From an uncultured Clostridia bacterium (GTDB taxonomy: Bacteria; Bacillota; Clostridia; TANB77; CAG-508): 40,799 bases of DNA. Under the pieces are notes generated by a model. It saw nothing but the letters and a program-made list of their open reading frames with translations, was not told the origin of the DNA and ran no database searches. The stretch covers positions 1 through 40,799 of the forward strand of contig CALXQV010000014.1 in NCBI GenBank assembly GCA_944390535.1, given 5' to 3'. The position numbers and the translations under genes were made by a program. The stretch's first letter is position 1; each line of letters starts with the position of its first letter. Below, piece by piece: positions 7,590-16,459 of this stretch.

Positions 7590-9290
7590 TTAAGTTCTTT
7601 TCCATTTCATAGAAATATGTCCTTGTTTTGTTTCCTTTTTAGAATTTAGAAAACCAGAACGATATTCTCGTTTTTCAATTGCAGGTAAATAATAGGAGGT
7701 TCCTTTTATCCTTTCAAAAGGAGAAATACCAACTGTGTATGGGACACCAAAAGATTTGGAGTCACATGTAGCAATCATATAAGCAAATAGTCCAAGAGCT
7801 ATTCCTAAGAATCCGCAAAGATAACCTAAAAAAATGAAGACAAATCGATAAACTCGTAAATGAAATCCAAAAGCATAATCAGGGATAGCAAATGAGGCAG
7901 TTCCTGTAATAGCAACAATAATGATTAAGATAGGACTCACAATTCCTGCACTAACAGCTGCTTGTCCCATAACCAAAGCACCAACAATACCAATGGTAGG
8001 ACCTATAGGAGAGGGAACTCTTAAACCAGCTTCACGAATTAATTCAAAAGATAATTCTAATACCAATAATTCAAAAATAATAGGAAAAGGAACATTGGCA
8101 CGAGAGGCTAAAATAGAAAACAGTAATTCAGTAGGTAGAATTTCTTGATGAAAGCTAGTAATAGCAATATAAAGACCAGGCAATAATAGGGTGATAAAAG
8201 CAGCAATTAGTCGGATAAATTTTGTGAAATTAGAAAAAATTGCTTTTTGATTTTTATCATCAGGTGAACTTAGAAAATCAGATAAAATGCCAGGTGTAAT
8301 AATTGCATAAGGAGAACCATTGACTAGAATAATGACTCTACCATCTAATAAATAACTAGCAGCTTTATCAGGTCTTTCGGTAGAAATTAGCTGAGGGGCA
8401 TTTAAATTACTAGAATCTGTAATCAGTTGTTCTAATTGCCCAGCAGAAAGTAAAGAATCAACATCTAAATTATTCATTCGAAATTTTACCTCTGCAATTA
8501 AATCTTCATTTGCAATGCCAGAGACATAACAAACACCACATTTTGTTTTGGTGATATTTCCAACATTCAAATTTTCGATAACTAAGTGTTCATTATTGAC
8601 AAATCTCCTAATAAGAGAAGTATTTGTTCTAATATTTTCGACAAATGCTTCATGTGGTCCTTTGATAACAATTTCATTGCTTGGTTTTTCAATGCCTCTT
8701 TGGTTAAATCCTTTTACTTCTATGTCGAAAACCACATCTAATGTATCAACAAATAGAGCACAGTTTCCAGAATTAATGCCTGAAATGGCTTCCTCAAAGG
8801 TAGATACTTGTTTTATGGCATTTTGAGGAACCAAACAACTAGAAATATAGTTTGGCAAATTAAATTTTTTGACTTTTCGAACAGTAATATTATTAGCAAC
8901 AGCTTCAGAGATTACCCTATTTTGAGAATTATCAAATAAATTATTTCTGTTTCTCATCATAAGAGGTTCTAAAATAAATTCATTCATGATTTTAGTATTA
9001 ATCATTCCATCAATAAACACTAATAATGCATGATACTGTTTTCCTCGAGCATTTAAAACAAAATCACGAAAAATAATATCAGAATTAATTAATAAATTAT
9101 ATTTACTTTTTAGATAATCTGTGTTGACAGTAAGGCTAGGAAAGACTTTTGTTTGTTCATTGCTTTTATTTCCTAAATTACTGTCAGGATATTGTTTGGT
9201 ATTAAAATCTTCTACTAAATTAAAATTGTAAGTGTCTTTATTATCAGGTGTATACGTAAAAAGTGAAGATAATATCTCTTTTAAATTCAT
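7590..9290 (-). CDS. GerA family spore germination protein (A subunit)
   Basis: A 566-residue A subunit of the nutrient germinant receptor. It has a long soluble N-terminal domain (about 1-370) containing the conserved VNGSPYAIITPGIL and FLSSPDD segments, then a membrane domain with GLYIAITSFHQEILPTELL, PFPIIFELLVLELSFELIREAG, GPTIGIVGALVMGQAAV and ASFAIPDYAFGFHLRVYRF. The last two are diagnostic of the family. It is somewhat longer than usual because of an N-terminal extension of about 60 polar residues. The start has AGGAG 8 nt upstream. It is the first gene of the operon. I looked for a sigma-G promoter upstream and found no convincing match; a long inverted repeat occupies the region. Confidence 0.93.
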   Translation of the reverse strand: MNLKEILSSLFTYTPDNKDTYNFNLVEDFNTKQYPDSNLGNKSNEQTKVFPSLTVNTDYLKSKYNLLINSDIIFRDFVLNARGKQYHALLVFIDGMINTKIMNEFILEPLMMRNRNNLFDNSQNRVISEAVANNITVRKVKKFNLPNYISSCLVPQNAIKQVSTFEEAISGINSGNCALFVDTLDVVFDIEVKGFNQRGIEKPSNEIVIKGPHEAFVENIRTNTSLIRRFVNNEHLVIENLNVGNITKTKCGVCYVSGIANEDLIAEVKFRMNNLDVDSLLSAGQLEQLITDSSNLNAPQLISTERPDKAASYLLDGRVIILVNGSPYAIITPGILSDFLSSPDDKNQKAIFSNFTKFIRLIAAFITLLLPGLYIAITSFHQEILPTELLFSILASRANVPFPIIFELLVLELSFELIREAGLRVPSPIGPTIGIVGALVMGQAAVSAGIVSPILIIIVAITGTASFAIPDYAFGFHLRVYRFVFIFLGYLCGFLGIALGLFAYMIATCDSKSFGVPYTVGISPFERIKGTSYYLPAIEKREYRSGFLNSKKETKQGHISMKWKRT

Positions 9291-9348
9291 AATGAAATCT
9301 CCTAATTTATAACAAAATTTATAGTTAAACTAATAATATATTTTTTGT

Positions 9349-9500
9349 AAATACATTTCTCGGTTCAATACAGAAATATAAGAATTTTTAAAATTATTTT
9401 ATGGCACCATTTCAAAGATTTTCTTCGAAAACTTCGAACATTTTCCATAAAATAATTAAAGAAATTCTAAATTTCCTCCAATCACATTCGAAATGTATTT
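9349..9500. repeat. Long imperfect inverted repeat between gerA and the transglutaminase gene
   Basis: Arms 9349-9404 and 9445-9500 align over 56 bp without gaps (about 40 of 56 matches by hand), with an exact 13-bp inner stem (AATTATTTTATGG/CCATAAAATAATT) and an exact 11-bp outer end (AAATACATTTC). The 40-nt centre holds two TTCGAA copies. The rest of the 351-bp gap (9291-9641) holds a TATAAT at 9604-9609 with no clear -35. It is probably a decayed MITE. Confidence 0.6.
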
Positions 9501-9641
9501 CAAAAAAATATCTTATCAGTTCAACAGATTAGAAATAATTGTCATTTATTTTAGTATTGCTAAATTTTTTAAATTTATACTAGTTTTTACATAACAAAAA
9601 TGATATAATAAAACCATAGTGTTATGAAAGGAATCAATACT

Positions 9642-10778
9642 ATGAAAAAAGAAATCATGGATAAAATCACATCAGCTTTATTATTTTTAGTTGTTATAGG
9701 GATTTTTTCAGTCATTATTGTTTTTTCAATTATTGCTATTCAAGAATTTTCAAAAGAAGATGAAGCATTAACATTTGCTGAAAATTCAAGAAGTATTGCA
9801 GTAAGCGAAGATAAAACAGTAGAAGATGATATTGAAGTACCAGCAATTGTCGAAAATCCAATTAGTTCTATTGAAAAAAATCCAACCAATACAGACTATT
9901 CAAATGTACAAGTAGATAAATATTTTTATAATCAATTAGATGAAAAATCAAGAATTATATACAGAGCATTTGAAAGTAATAAAGAGAATATAAAAACAGG
10001 AACTTTTCAAATTGAATTAGGAACAAATTTTTCAGATATATTATCTAAAAGTAATGGACAAGAATTATTAGGAGAATATTATCAATCAGCCATAGAAGCA
10101 TACACATATGATAATTCAGAAGTTTTTTATTTAAGCCCTAGGAAAATGTATTTAAATATAGAAACAACAACAAGAAACGGAACATCGACATATAATGTAT
10201 ATATTAATTCTGGAAATGAAGCCAATTATTTAGCAGAAGGATTTTCTTCAAAACAAGAAATTGACCAAACTTTTGCAGAAATTAACCAAGTAAAAAATCA
10301 AATCATACAAAATAAGACGGGAAACACATATGAAGATATTAAAATGGTACATGACTATTTAGTCGATACGATTCAATATGAAAGTAGCTTATCAAAAGAA
10401 AACATATATACAATTTATGGAGCATTGGTAAATAGAGAATGTGTATGTGAAGGATATGCGAGGGCTTTTAAATATATATTAGATGAATTACATATACCTT
10501 GTGTTATGGTGATTGGAACAGCAACAAATTCACAAGGAGAAACAGAAAATCATGCATGGAATTATGTACAGCTAAATGGAAATTGGTATGCAGTAGATAC
10601 CACTTGGGATGACCCTGTTGTGATAGGGGGAGGAACGGCAAGCGAAGAATCTAGATATAAATATTTTTTAGTAGGAAGAGAAGTGATTGACCAAGACCAT
10701 AAACCAAGTGGACAATTTACAGAAGGTGGAAAAGTATTTAGCTATCCAAATTTAAGTAACACAAGTTATTCAAATTAA
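9642..10778 (+). CDS. Membrane-anchored transglutaminase-like protein
   Basis: A 378-residue protein with one N-terminal membrane helix (about 10-34), an acidic, Pro/Asn-rich linker, and a C-terminal transglutaminase-like (papain-fold) domain. The catalytic triad is visible: Cys269 in CVCEGYARAF, His304 in ENHAWNYV, and Asp319 in AVDTTWDDP. Such domains act as extracytoplasmic proteases or amidases in Firmicutes; the substrate here is unknown. ATG 9642 is chosen because AAAGGA (9627-9632) is 9 nt upstream; an ATG at 9624 precedes that site. The next gene lies 48 nt downstream on the same strand and is probably co-transcribed. Confidence 0.85.
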   Translation: MKKEIMDKITSALLFLVVIGIFSVIIVFSIIAIQEFSKEDEALTFAENSRSIAVSEDKTVEDDIEVPAIVENPISSIEKNPTNTDYSNVQVDKYFYNQLDEKSRIIYRAFESNKENIKTGTFQIELGTNFSDILSKSNGQELLGEYYQSAIEAYTYDNSEVFYLSPRKMYLNIETTTRNGTSTYNVYINSGNEANYLAEGFSSKQEIDQTFAEINQVKNQIIQNKTGNTYEDIKMVHDYLVDTIQYESSLSKENIYTIYGALVNRECVCEGYARAFKYILDELHIPCVMVIGTATNSQGETENHAWNYVQLNGNWYAVDTTWDDPVVIGGGTASEESRYKYFLVGREVIDQDHKPSGQFTEGGKVFSYPNLSNTSYSN

Positions 10779-10826
10779 AAATAGGAAGGAGTAAGTTGTA
10801 TCGCATAATGCAAGCAACAAACAGAT

Positions 10827-11684
10827 ATGATATTAGAAGAACTATTTGGAAATAAAATAAAAGTATATGCTTTTGTGGGTCCATCAGGAACAGGAAAAAG
10901 TTATCGTGCACAAATGGTAGCAAGTGAGAGAAATATAAATTATATTATTGATGATGGATTATTAATTAAAGAAAATGAAGTATTAGCGGGCGAATCAGCC
11001 AAGAAGGCACCTACAAAAGTAGGAACAGTAAAACACGCATTGTTTTATGAAAAAGAAGAAAGAGATAAAATCATAAAAGTATTAAAGAGAGAAAAACCAC
11101 AAAGTATACTAATATTAGGAACATCAGATGGAATGGTACAAAAAATTGCGGCTAATTTAGGATTGCCTGAAATTAGTGAATATATTTATATAAAAGATGT
11201 AGCAACAAAACAAGAAATGGAAACAGCAAGAAGAATTAGGGTTACAGAAGGAAAACATGTTATACCAGTACCAACTTTTCAAATAAAAAAAGACTTTTCA
11301 GGCTATCTATTAGACCCATTACAAATTTTTAAATCAAAAGGAAAAGGACAAAAACCATATATATCAGAAAAATCGATTATAAGACCAACCTTTAGTTATC
11401 TTGGAAAATTTACTATATCAGATTTAGTATTTAGACAAATATTAGAATATATTGCTGTAAAAACGCCAGCAATTTATAAAATTTCAAGAACACGAGTGGA
11501 AAACTATGGAGAAGGTGCCAAAATCTATGTAGAAGTTACGGTTATGTATGGATATAACGTTATTAATGGAATTAAGGATTTTAAAGAAAGAGCTAGAAAA
11601 GAAATTGAAAAATTAACAGCCATGAATGTTGTAGAATTAGATGTGGTTGCAAAAAATATTTATGTACCAGAAAATCAGGAATAG
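10827..11684 (+). CDS. P-loop ATPase domain fused to an Asp23/Gls24-like domain
   Basis: A 285-residue two-part protein. The N-terminal part has a Walker A motif GPSGTGKS (about residues 18-25) and a possible Walker B strand (SILILGTSDG). The C-terminal part (about 195-280: FTISDLVFRQILEYIA, then AKIYVEVTVMYG and VVELDVVAKNIY) resembles the Asp23/Gls24 envelope-stress domain. The function is unknown; the Asp23 relation is inferred from the pattern of segments. The start is odd: AGGAAGGAG (10783-10791) is 35 nt upstream of ATG 10827, and no in-frame start lies closer because TAA is at 10806-10808. That site instead serves an overlapping 19-codon frame (TTG 10796 to TAA 10855), so translation may be coupled. 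Confidence 0.65.
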   Translation: MILEELFGNKIKVYAFVGPSGTGKSYRAQMVASERNINYIIDDGLLIKENEVLAGESAKKAPTKVGTVKHALFYEKEERDKIIKVLKREKPQSILILGTSDGMVQKIAANLGLPEISEYIYIKDVATKQEMETARRIRVTEGKHVIPVPTFQIKKDFSGYLLDPLQIFKSKGKGQKPYISEKSIIRPTFSYLGKFTISDLVFRQILEYIAVKTPAIYKISRTRVENYGEGAKIYVEVTVMYGYNVINGIKDFKERARKEIEKLTAMNVVELDVVAKNIYVPENQE

Positions 11685-11880
11685 CAATATTTAAGAATAA
11701 TTTTTCAACGAAAAAAAATTGCCCCAATCACACTTACTTTGTGCGTTTGGTCGCTTACGCGATGTTACAAAAGAATTAACGTATATCTTAGAATGAAATG
11801 TAACCATATTTTATTTTTAAAAGAAAAATGTTTGAAAATGAAAATCATAATTGAAATTTTTAAGAAAAGAGGAAATCTAC

Positions 11881-12540
11881 ATGTCTTTTATAGTTGCAAT
11901 AGATGGTCCTGCGGGAGCAGGCAAAGGAACCATTACCCAATTAGTGGGGAAAAAATTAGGATTAGTTAACATTGATACAGGAGCCACTTTTCGATGCGTG
12001 GCATTAAATATGATACAGGAAAATATAAACATACAAGAAGAAGAAAAAATAGTAAAAATGTTGGATAAAATTAATATTGAGATGTATCCTGATGGAAACG
12101 TATTTCTAAACGGAGAAGAAGTCACACATAGAATTAGGGAAAATGATGTAAATAGATTTGTTTCACCAGTATCTGTGTTACCAATGGTAAGAAATAAACT
12201 GTTAGAAGTACAGAGGAGAATTGCCGAAGGAAAAGACGTTATTATGGAAGGAAGAGATATTGGGACAGTTGTATTTCCCAATGCAGATGTAAAAATCTAT
12301 TTAGATGCCACAGCTGAAGAAAGAGCCAGAAGAAGAGTAGCACAAAATCAAGAAAAAGGAATACAATCCTCTTATGATGAAGTATTACAAGGGATAAAAG
12401 AGAGAGATAGAAGAGATTCAACAAGAGAAATTGCACCACTAAGAAGAGCAGAAGATGCTATATATGTAGATTCTACAAATTTAAGTATTGAACAAGTGGT
12501 GGAAAAAATGATAAAAATCATAGAAGAAAGAAGAAAATAG
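11881..12540 (+). CDS. cmk: Cytidylate kinase
   Basis: A 219-residue (d)CMP kinase that phosphorylates CMP/dCMP for nucleotide synthesis. Seen: Walker A GPAGAGKGT near the N-terminus, NIDTGATFRCVAL (the family's D-T-G-A-x-YR motif with F for Y), VIMEGRDIGTVVFP, and RARRR with KERDRRDSTRE lid residues. Length is typical. ATG 11881 follows AGAGGA by about 8 nt; a longer in-frame ATG (11851) lies before that site. It is followed closely by plsC, a frequent arrangement in Firmicutes. The 196-nt upstream gap has a small G+C-rich patch (11721-11765) with two tiny hairpins and no recognisable regulator. Confidence 0.95.
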   Translation: MSFIVAIDGPAGAGKGTITQLVGKKLGLVNIDTGATFRCVALNMIQENINIQEEEKIVKMLDKINIEMYPDGNVFLNGEEVTHRIRENDVNRFVSPVSVLPMVRNKLLEVQRRIAEGKDVIMEGRDIGTVVFPNADVKIYLDATAEERARRRVAQNQEKGIQSSYDEVLQGIKERDRRDSTREIAPLRRAEDAIYVDSTNLSIEQVVEKMIKIIEERRK

Positions 12541-12560
12541 GAAAGGCAAGGGATGTGAGT

Positions 12561-13157
12561 ATGAAGAAAATATTAAAAGAAATTGTAAAATGGATTGTAA
12601 GAGGAGCATTATATATATGGTTTAAAATTGCTTACCGAGCAGATATTAAAGGATTAGAAAATGTACCAAAAGAAGGAGCAGTTATATTTTGTGGAAACCA
12701 TAGAAGCTATATCGATCCACCACTTATGGTAGCAACAGCTAAGAGGGATATGAAATTTTTAGCAAAAGAAGAATTGTATGAAAATAAATTTTTAGCTTTT
12801 TTAGGTTGGGCATTTGAAGCCATACCAGTAAAAAGAGATGAAAAAGATGTATCTGCTATTAAAAAGTCATTAAAAGATTTAAAAGAAGGGAAATGTATTG
12901 CTTTATTTCCAGAAGGAACTAGAAATGGTCTAGAAAAAGGAGAAAAAGTAAAAGATGGTGTGGCATTTTTTGCTATCAGGAGTGGAGCAAAAGTTGTACC
13001 TTGTGGTATAAAAGGTGGAACAAAAGACCAACATAAAATTACGATTACATATGGTAAACCATTGGATTATAGTGCGTATAAAGGAAGTAAAGATAAAGAA
13101 GTATTAGAAAAAGTAACCAAAGAAATTATGGATAATATTATTGAGTTGACAAAATAG
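12561..13157 (+). CDS. plsC: 1-acyl-sn-glycerol-3-phosphate acyltransferase
   Basis: A 198-residue acyltransferase that acylates lysophosphatidic acid to phosphatidic acid at the membrane. The HX4D motif is NHRSYIDPP (about 46-54), and the acyl-acceptor motif FPEGTR is near residue 117, followed by GVAFFAIRSGAKVVPCGI, all diagnostic of the PlsC family. An N-terminal amphipathic or membrane segment (about 8-25) fits membrane association. ATG 12561 is preferred, with AAGG 8 nt upstream; GTG 12555 is possible. It lies 20 nt after cmk and is probably co-transcribed with it. Confidence 0.92.
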   Translation: MKKILKEIVKWIVRGALYIWFKIAYRADIKGLENVPKEGAVIFCGNHRSYIDPPLMVATAKRDMKFLAKEELYENKFLAFLGWAFEAIPVKRDEKDVSAIKKSLKDLKEGKCIALFPEGTRNGLEKGEKVKDGVAFFAIRSGAKVVPCGIKGGTKDQHKITITYGKPLDYSAYKGSKDKEVLEKVTKEIMDNIIELTK

Positions 13158-13174
13158 GTTATTTGATATATAAT
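13146..13174 (+). promoter_or_regulatory. Consensus promoter of typA
   Basis: TTGACA (13146-13151) and TATAAT (13169-13174) have a 17-bp spacer. The -35 overlaps the plsC stop codon. This starts the typA-Nudix-trmR unit. Confidence 0.85.
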
Positions 13175-13200
13175 TTTATAAGCTTATTTTTAGAGATGTA

Positions 13201-13231
13201 GGCGTTTTTCAAGAAACCTTTGGAAAACGTC
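13201..13231 (+). promoter_or_regulatory. Stem-loop in the typA 5' leader
   Basis: GGCGTTTTTC (13201-13210) pairs with GGAAAACGTC (13222-13231) through two wobble pairs. There is no T run, so it is not a clear terminator. It sits in the leader of about 90 nt before typA and might affect stability or translation. Confidence 0.45.
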
Positions 13232-13269
13232 TTAAGTTATGATAAAGATAAATGAAAGGGAGTAATAAA

Positions 13270-15084
13270 ATGAATAACGAAAACATAAGAAATATTGCGA
13301 TTATTGCACACGTAGACCATGGAAAAACCACACTTGTTGATGCCATGTTAAAACAAAGTCATGTGTTTAGAGAAAATGAACAAGTAGCAGAAAGAATTAT
13401 GGATTCCAATGACTTAGAGAAAGAAAGAGGAATAACCATTCTTTCTAAAAATACATCTGTTATGTATCAGGACATCAAAATTAATATTGTAGATACACCA
13501 GGACATGCAGATTTTGGAGGAGAAGTAGAAAGAGTGCTAAAAACAGTTGATGGTGTACTTTTATTAGTAGATGCTTTTGAAGGGGCAATGCCACAAACAA
13601 GAGAAGTATTAAAAAAATCCTTAACATTAGGATTAAAACCAATCGTGGTGATTAATAAAATTGATAGACCAGGAGCAATTCCAGAAAAAGTTGTAGACCA
13701 AGTAATTGAATTATTCATTGAATTAGATGCCAATGATGAACAATTAGATTTTCCAGTTGTTTATGCATCAGCAAAAAATGGAATCGCTAAAATGGATTTA
13801 AATGAAGAAACAACAGATCTACATTGCTTATTTGAAACAATTGTAAATACCATTCAAGCACCAAACTGTGATGAAGAAGGACCTGCTCAAATGCTAGTAT
13901 CCAACATTGATTATGATGATTATGTAGGAAGAATTGCAGTAGGAAGAGTAGAAAGAGGAAGCATAAAAGTAGGGATGCCAGTAGCAATTTGTGGAAAAGA
14001 AGACAAAGTTTCGCAAGGTAGAATAGCAAAAGTATATACACATGTTGGATTAAACAAAGTAGAAGTAGAAGAGGGAAAAGCAGGAGATATTATTGAACTT
14101 GCAGGTTTACCAGACATTAATATTGGAGATACCATTTGTGATTTTAATCATCCAGAAAAAATCCCATTTGTGGATATTGATGAGCCAACTGTATCAATGA
14201 CATTTAGTGTTAATAATGGACCATTTGCAGGAAAAGAGGGACAATTTATTACTTCTCGTCATATTCGTGATAGATTGTTTAAAGAATTAGAAAGAAATGT
14301 ATCATTAAGAGTTAAAGAAACAGATTCACCAGACGCTTTTGAAGTATCAGGAAGAGGAGAATTACATTTATCTGTATTAATTGAAACAATGAGAAGAGAA
14401 GGTTTTGAACTATTGGTATCTCGTCCAAAAGTTATCTTTAAAGAAATGGATGGAGTAAAATGTGAACCAATTGAAGATTTAGTCGTGAATGTTCCAGATG
14501 ATTGTGTAGGAAATGTTATCGAAAAATTAGGAAGAAGAAAAGCAGAAATGGTAAACATGGAGCCTGCTGAAGATGGACATACAAAAATTGAATTTAAAAT
14601 TCCAGCAAGAGGATTGATTGGATATAGAACAGAATTTTTAACAGATACCAAAGGTGAAGGAACTATGAATCATATATTTGATTCATATCAAGAATACAAA
14701 GGGGACATTCAAGCGCGTGTTAGAGGAACAATTGTCGCTTTTGAAAATGGAAAATCTGTAACATATGGATTATACAATGCACAAGATAAAGGGGATTTAT
14801 TCATTGGACCTGGTGTAGAAGTATATGAGGGTATGATTGTTGGATTAAATTCAAGAGGGGAAGATTTAGCAATCAACGTATGTAAGGAAAAACATTTAAC
14901 AAACACAAGAGCTTCTGGTTCTGATGAAGCATTGCGTTTAGTTCCACCAATTCAAATGTCTTTAGAAAAAGCAATTGAATTTATTCAAGATGATGAATTA
15001 GTGGAAGTAACACCAAAATCAATCAGATTGAGAAAGAAAATATTAGACACCAAGGAAAGAGAAAGAGCGAATAGAAATAAATAG
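13270..15084 (+). CDS. typA: Translational GTPase TypA/BipA
   Basis: A 604-residue ribosome-associated GTPase of the TypA/BipA family, related to EF-G and involved in 50S assembly and stress or cold adaptation. G motifs seen: G1 AHVDHGKT (about 13-20), the switch region ERGITIL, G3 [12 protein letters not shown], and G4 NKIDRPGA. The TypA-specific segments [19 protein letters not shown] and [18 protein letters not shown] are present. Length is typical. ATG 13270 follows AAAGGGAG by about 7 nt; the longer frame to 13252 lacks a site. It is first in a unit with the Nudix gene and trmR. Confidence 0.96.
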   Translation: MNNENIRNIAIIAHVDHGKTTLVDAMLKQSHVFRENEQVAERIMDSNDLEKERGITILSKNTSVMYQDIKINIVDTPGHADFGGEVERVLKTVDGVLLLVDAFEGAMPQTREVLKKSLTLGLKPIVVINKIDRPGAIPEKVVDQVIELFIELDANDEQLDFPVVYASAKNGIAKMDLNEETTDLHCLFETIVNTIQAPNCDEEGPAQMLVSNIDYDDYVGRIAVGRVERGSIKVGMPVAICGKEDKVSQGRIAKVYTHVGLNKVEVEEGKAGDIIELAGLPDINIGDTICDFNHPEKIPFVDIDEPTVSMTFSVNNGPFAGKEGQFITSRHIRDRLFKELERNVSLRVKETDSPDAFEVSGRGELHLSVLIETMRREGFELLVSRPKVIFKEMDGVKCEPIEDLVVNVPDDCVGNVIEKLGRRKAEMVNMEPAEDGHTKIEFKIPARGLIGYRTEFLTDTKGEGTMNHIFDSYQEYKGDIQARVRGTIVAFENGKSVTYGLYNAQDKGDLFIGPGVEVYEGMIVGLNSRGEDLAINVCKEKHLTNTRASGSDEALRLVPPIQMSLEKAIEFIQDDELVEVTPKSIRLRKKILDTKERERANRNK

Positions 15085-15112
15085 GAAAATGGCTAGAAGA
15101 GGAAAAGGAAAG

Positions 15113-15676
15113 ATGAATTTAGAAGAACAAATTCAAAGATTTTCTCCATATAATGAGCAAGAACAGGCTGACAAAGAAATGATGTTAGAATATATCCATA
15201 CATTTCAAGATGTATTGACTAGAGAAAATAAGATGTGTCATTTTACAGCCTCTAATTGGATTGTAAATAAAGAAAGAAGCAAAATATTAATGATTTATCA
15301 TAATATTTATCAATCTTGGGCATGGACAGGCGGACATGCTGATGGAGAGGATAACTTATTACAAGTTGCTTTAAAAGAAGCAAGAGAAGAAACAGGTTTA
15401 AAAAATCTAAAAGTGTTAAGTGATGAAATATATAGTTTAGAAATTTTGACAGTAGATTCTCATATAAAAAAGGGGAAATTTGTGCCATCTCATTTGCATT
15501 TAGACTGTTGTTATCTATTAGAAGCAAATGAAGAGGAACCACTAAAAATAAAAGTGGATGAAAATAGTGGCGTAAAATGGATCGATATTGATAAAGTAAC
15601 AAGAGTAACGAAAGAACCTAAAATGGTTCCTATTTATCAAAAGTTAAACGAAAAATTATTTAAATATCATGATTAA
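15113..15676 (+). CDS. Nudix hydrolase
   Basis: A 187-residue Nudix-fold pyrophosphohydrolase. The Nudix box reads GHADGED followed by KEAREETGL (Lys for the usual first Arg, Asp for the first Glu); the metal-binding REE core is intact. The substrate cannot be deduced. ATG 15113 is favoured because GAGGAAAAGGA immediately precedes it; an in-frame ATG at 15089, only 4 nt after typA, is the alternative and would add eight basic residues. It is tightly linked to typA upstream. Confidence 0.85.
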   Translation: MNLEEQIQRFSPYNEQEQADKEMMLEYIHTFQDVLTRENKMCHFTASNWIVNKERSKILMIYHNIYQSWAWTGGHADGEDNLLQVALKEAREETGLKNLKVLSDEIYSLEILTVDSHIKKGKFVPSHLHLDCCYLLEANEEEPLKIKVDENSGVKWIDIDKVTRVTKEPKMVPIYQKLNEKLFKYHD

Positions 15677-15681
15677 GTAAT

Positions 15682-15783
15682 ATGGAAAAACAAAAAACTC
15701 TTATGCAGGAAGCAGACATTAACAAATCACCAAATGGTAGACATACAAATTTAATATATACAGAAGGTGAGCCAGAAATATAA
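15682..15783 (+). CDS. Possible 33-residue small ORF
   Basis: An ATG frame (MEKQKTLMQEAD..., ending in EGEPEI) fills the gap between the Nudix gene and trmR. There is no Shine-Dalgarno sequence just before it. It may be a small hydrophilic peptide or a decayed gene fragment. I do not recognise it. Confidence 0.25.
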   Translation: MEKQKTLMQEADINKSPNGRHTNLIYTEGEPEI

Positions 15784-15806
15784 ATTTAGATAATGAAGAG
15801 GAAAAA

Positions 15807-16403
15807 ATGAATAAACAGGAATTAGAAAAAATAAAACAAAAAGCCTTAGAAGAACATATCCCTATCATTATGGATGATACACTAGAAGTAATTGGAACAT
15901 ATTTAAGCAACAATAAACCAAGCAGAATATTAGAAATTGGAACAGCGGTTGGTTATTCTGCTATATGTTTTACAGAATTTTTAGCTGAAAATGGTGTGAT
16001 AGATACAATTGAAAGAGATGAAGAAAGAGTAAAAGAAGCAAAAGTAAATATACAATTAGCAGAAGTAGAAGATAGAATACATATTTATGAAGGGGATGCT
16101 GTGGAGATTTTACCAACTTTAGACAATCAATATGATGTCGTATTCATTGATGCTGCTAAAGGGAAATATCCATTTTTCTTAAAACAAGCTTTAAGAATGA
16201 TTAGTAAAGAAGGGATTATTTTTGCTGACAATATTTTATACAAAGGTTATGTGATGAGTGATTATAATAAGCATAAACAAAGAACGGCAGTTAGAAATTT
16301 AAGGGAATATATAAAAGAAGTGAGCGAAAATCCGAATCTTGAAACAGAAATTTTAGAAGTAGGAGATGGATTAGCTATTAGTAAAATAAAAATATTAATA
16401 TAA
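15807..16403 (+). CDS. trmR: tRNA 5-hydroxyuridine O-methyltransferase (TrmR/YrrM-like)
   Basis: A 198-residue class I SAM-dependent O-methyltransferase. SAM-binding motif ILEIGTAVGYSAICF (about 41-55), acidic ribose-binding residue after VIDTIERD, the metal-site VVFIDAAKGKYPFF, and IIFADNILYKGYV with Asp-Asn all fit the caffeoyl-CoA-like/YrrM family. In B. subtilis YrrM (TrmR) methylates 5-hydroxyuridine at tRNA position 34, made by the U32 proteins next to it. Here a U32 gene lies downstream at 18573, separated by one inverted gene, which supports the assignment. GAGGAAAAA precedes ATG 15807. A strong terminator follows. Confidence 0.82.
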   Translation: MNKQELEKIKQKALEEHIPIIMDDTLEVIGTYLSNNKPSRILEIGTAVGYSAICFTEFLAENGVIDTIERDEERVKEAKVNIQLAEVEDRIHIYEGDAVEILPTLDNQYDVVFIDAAKGKYPFFLKQALRMISKEGIIFADNILYKGYVMSDYNKHKQRTAVRNLREYIKEVSENPNLETEILEVGDGLAISKIKILI

Positions 16404-16406
16404 AAG

Positions 16407-16448
16407 ACTGACCTTAAAGTTTAAAGTGAACTTTAAGGTCAGTTTTTT
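16407..16448 (+). terminator. Terminator of trmR
   Basis: A perfect 15-bp stem (16407-16421 with 16429-16443) has a 7-nt loop and six T. The arm AACTTTAAGG also matches part of the REP-like repeat of this genome, so the terminator may be derived from one. Confidence 0.9.
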
Positions 16449-16459
16449 ATGTTATAGTA

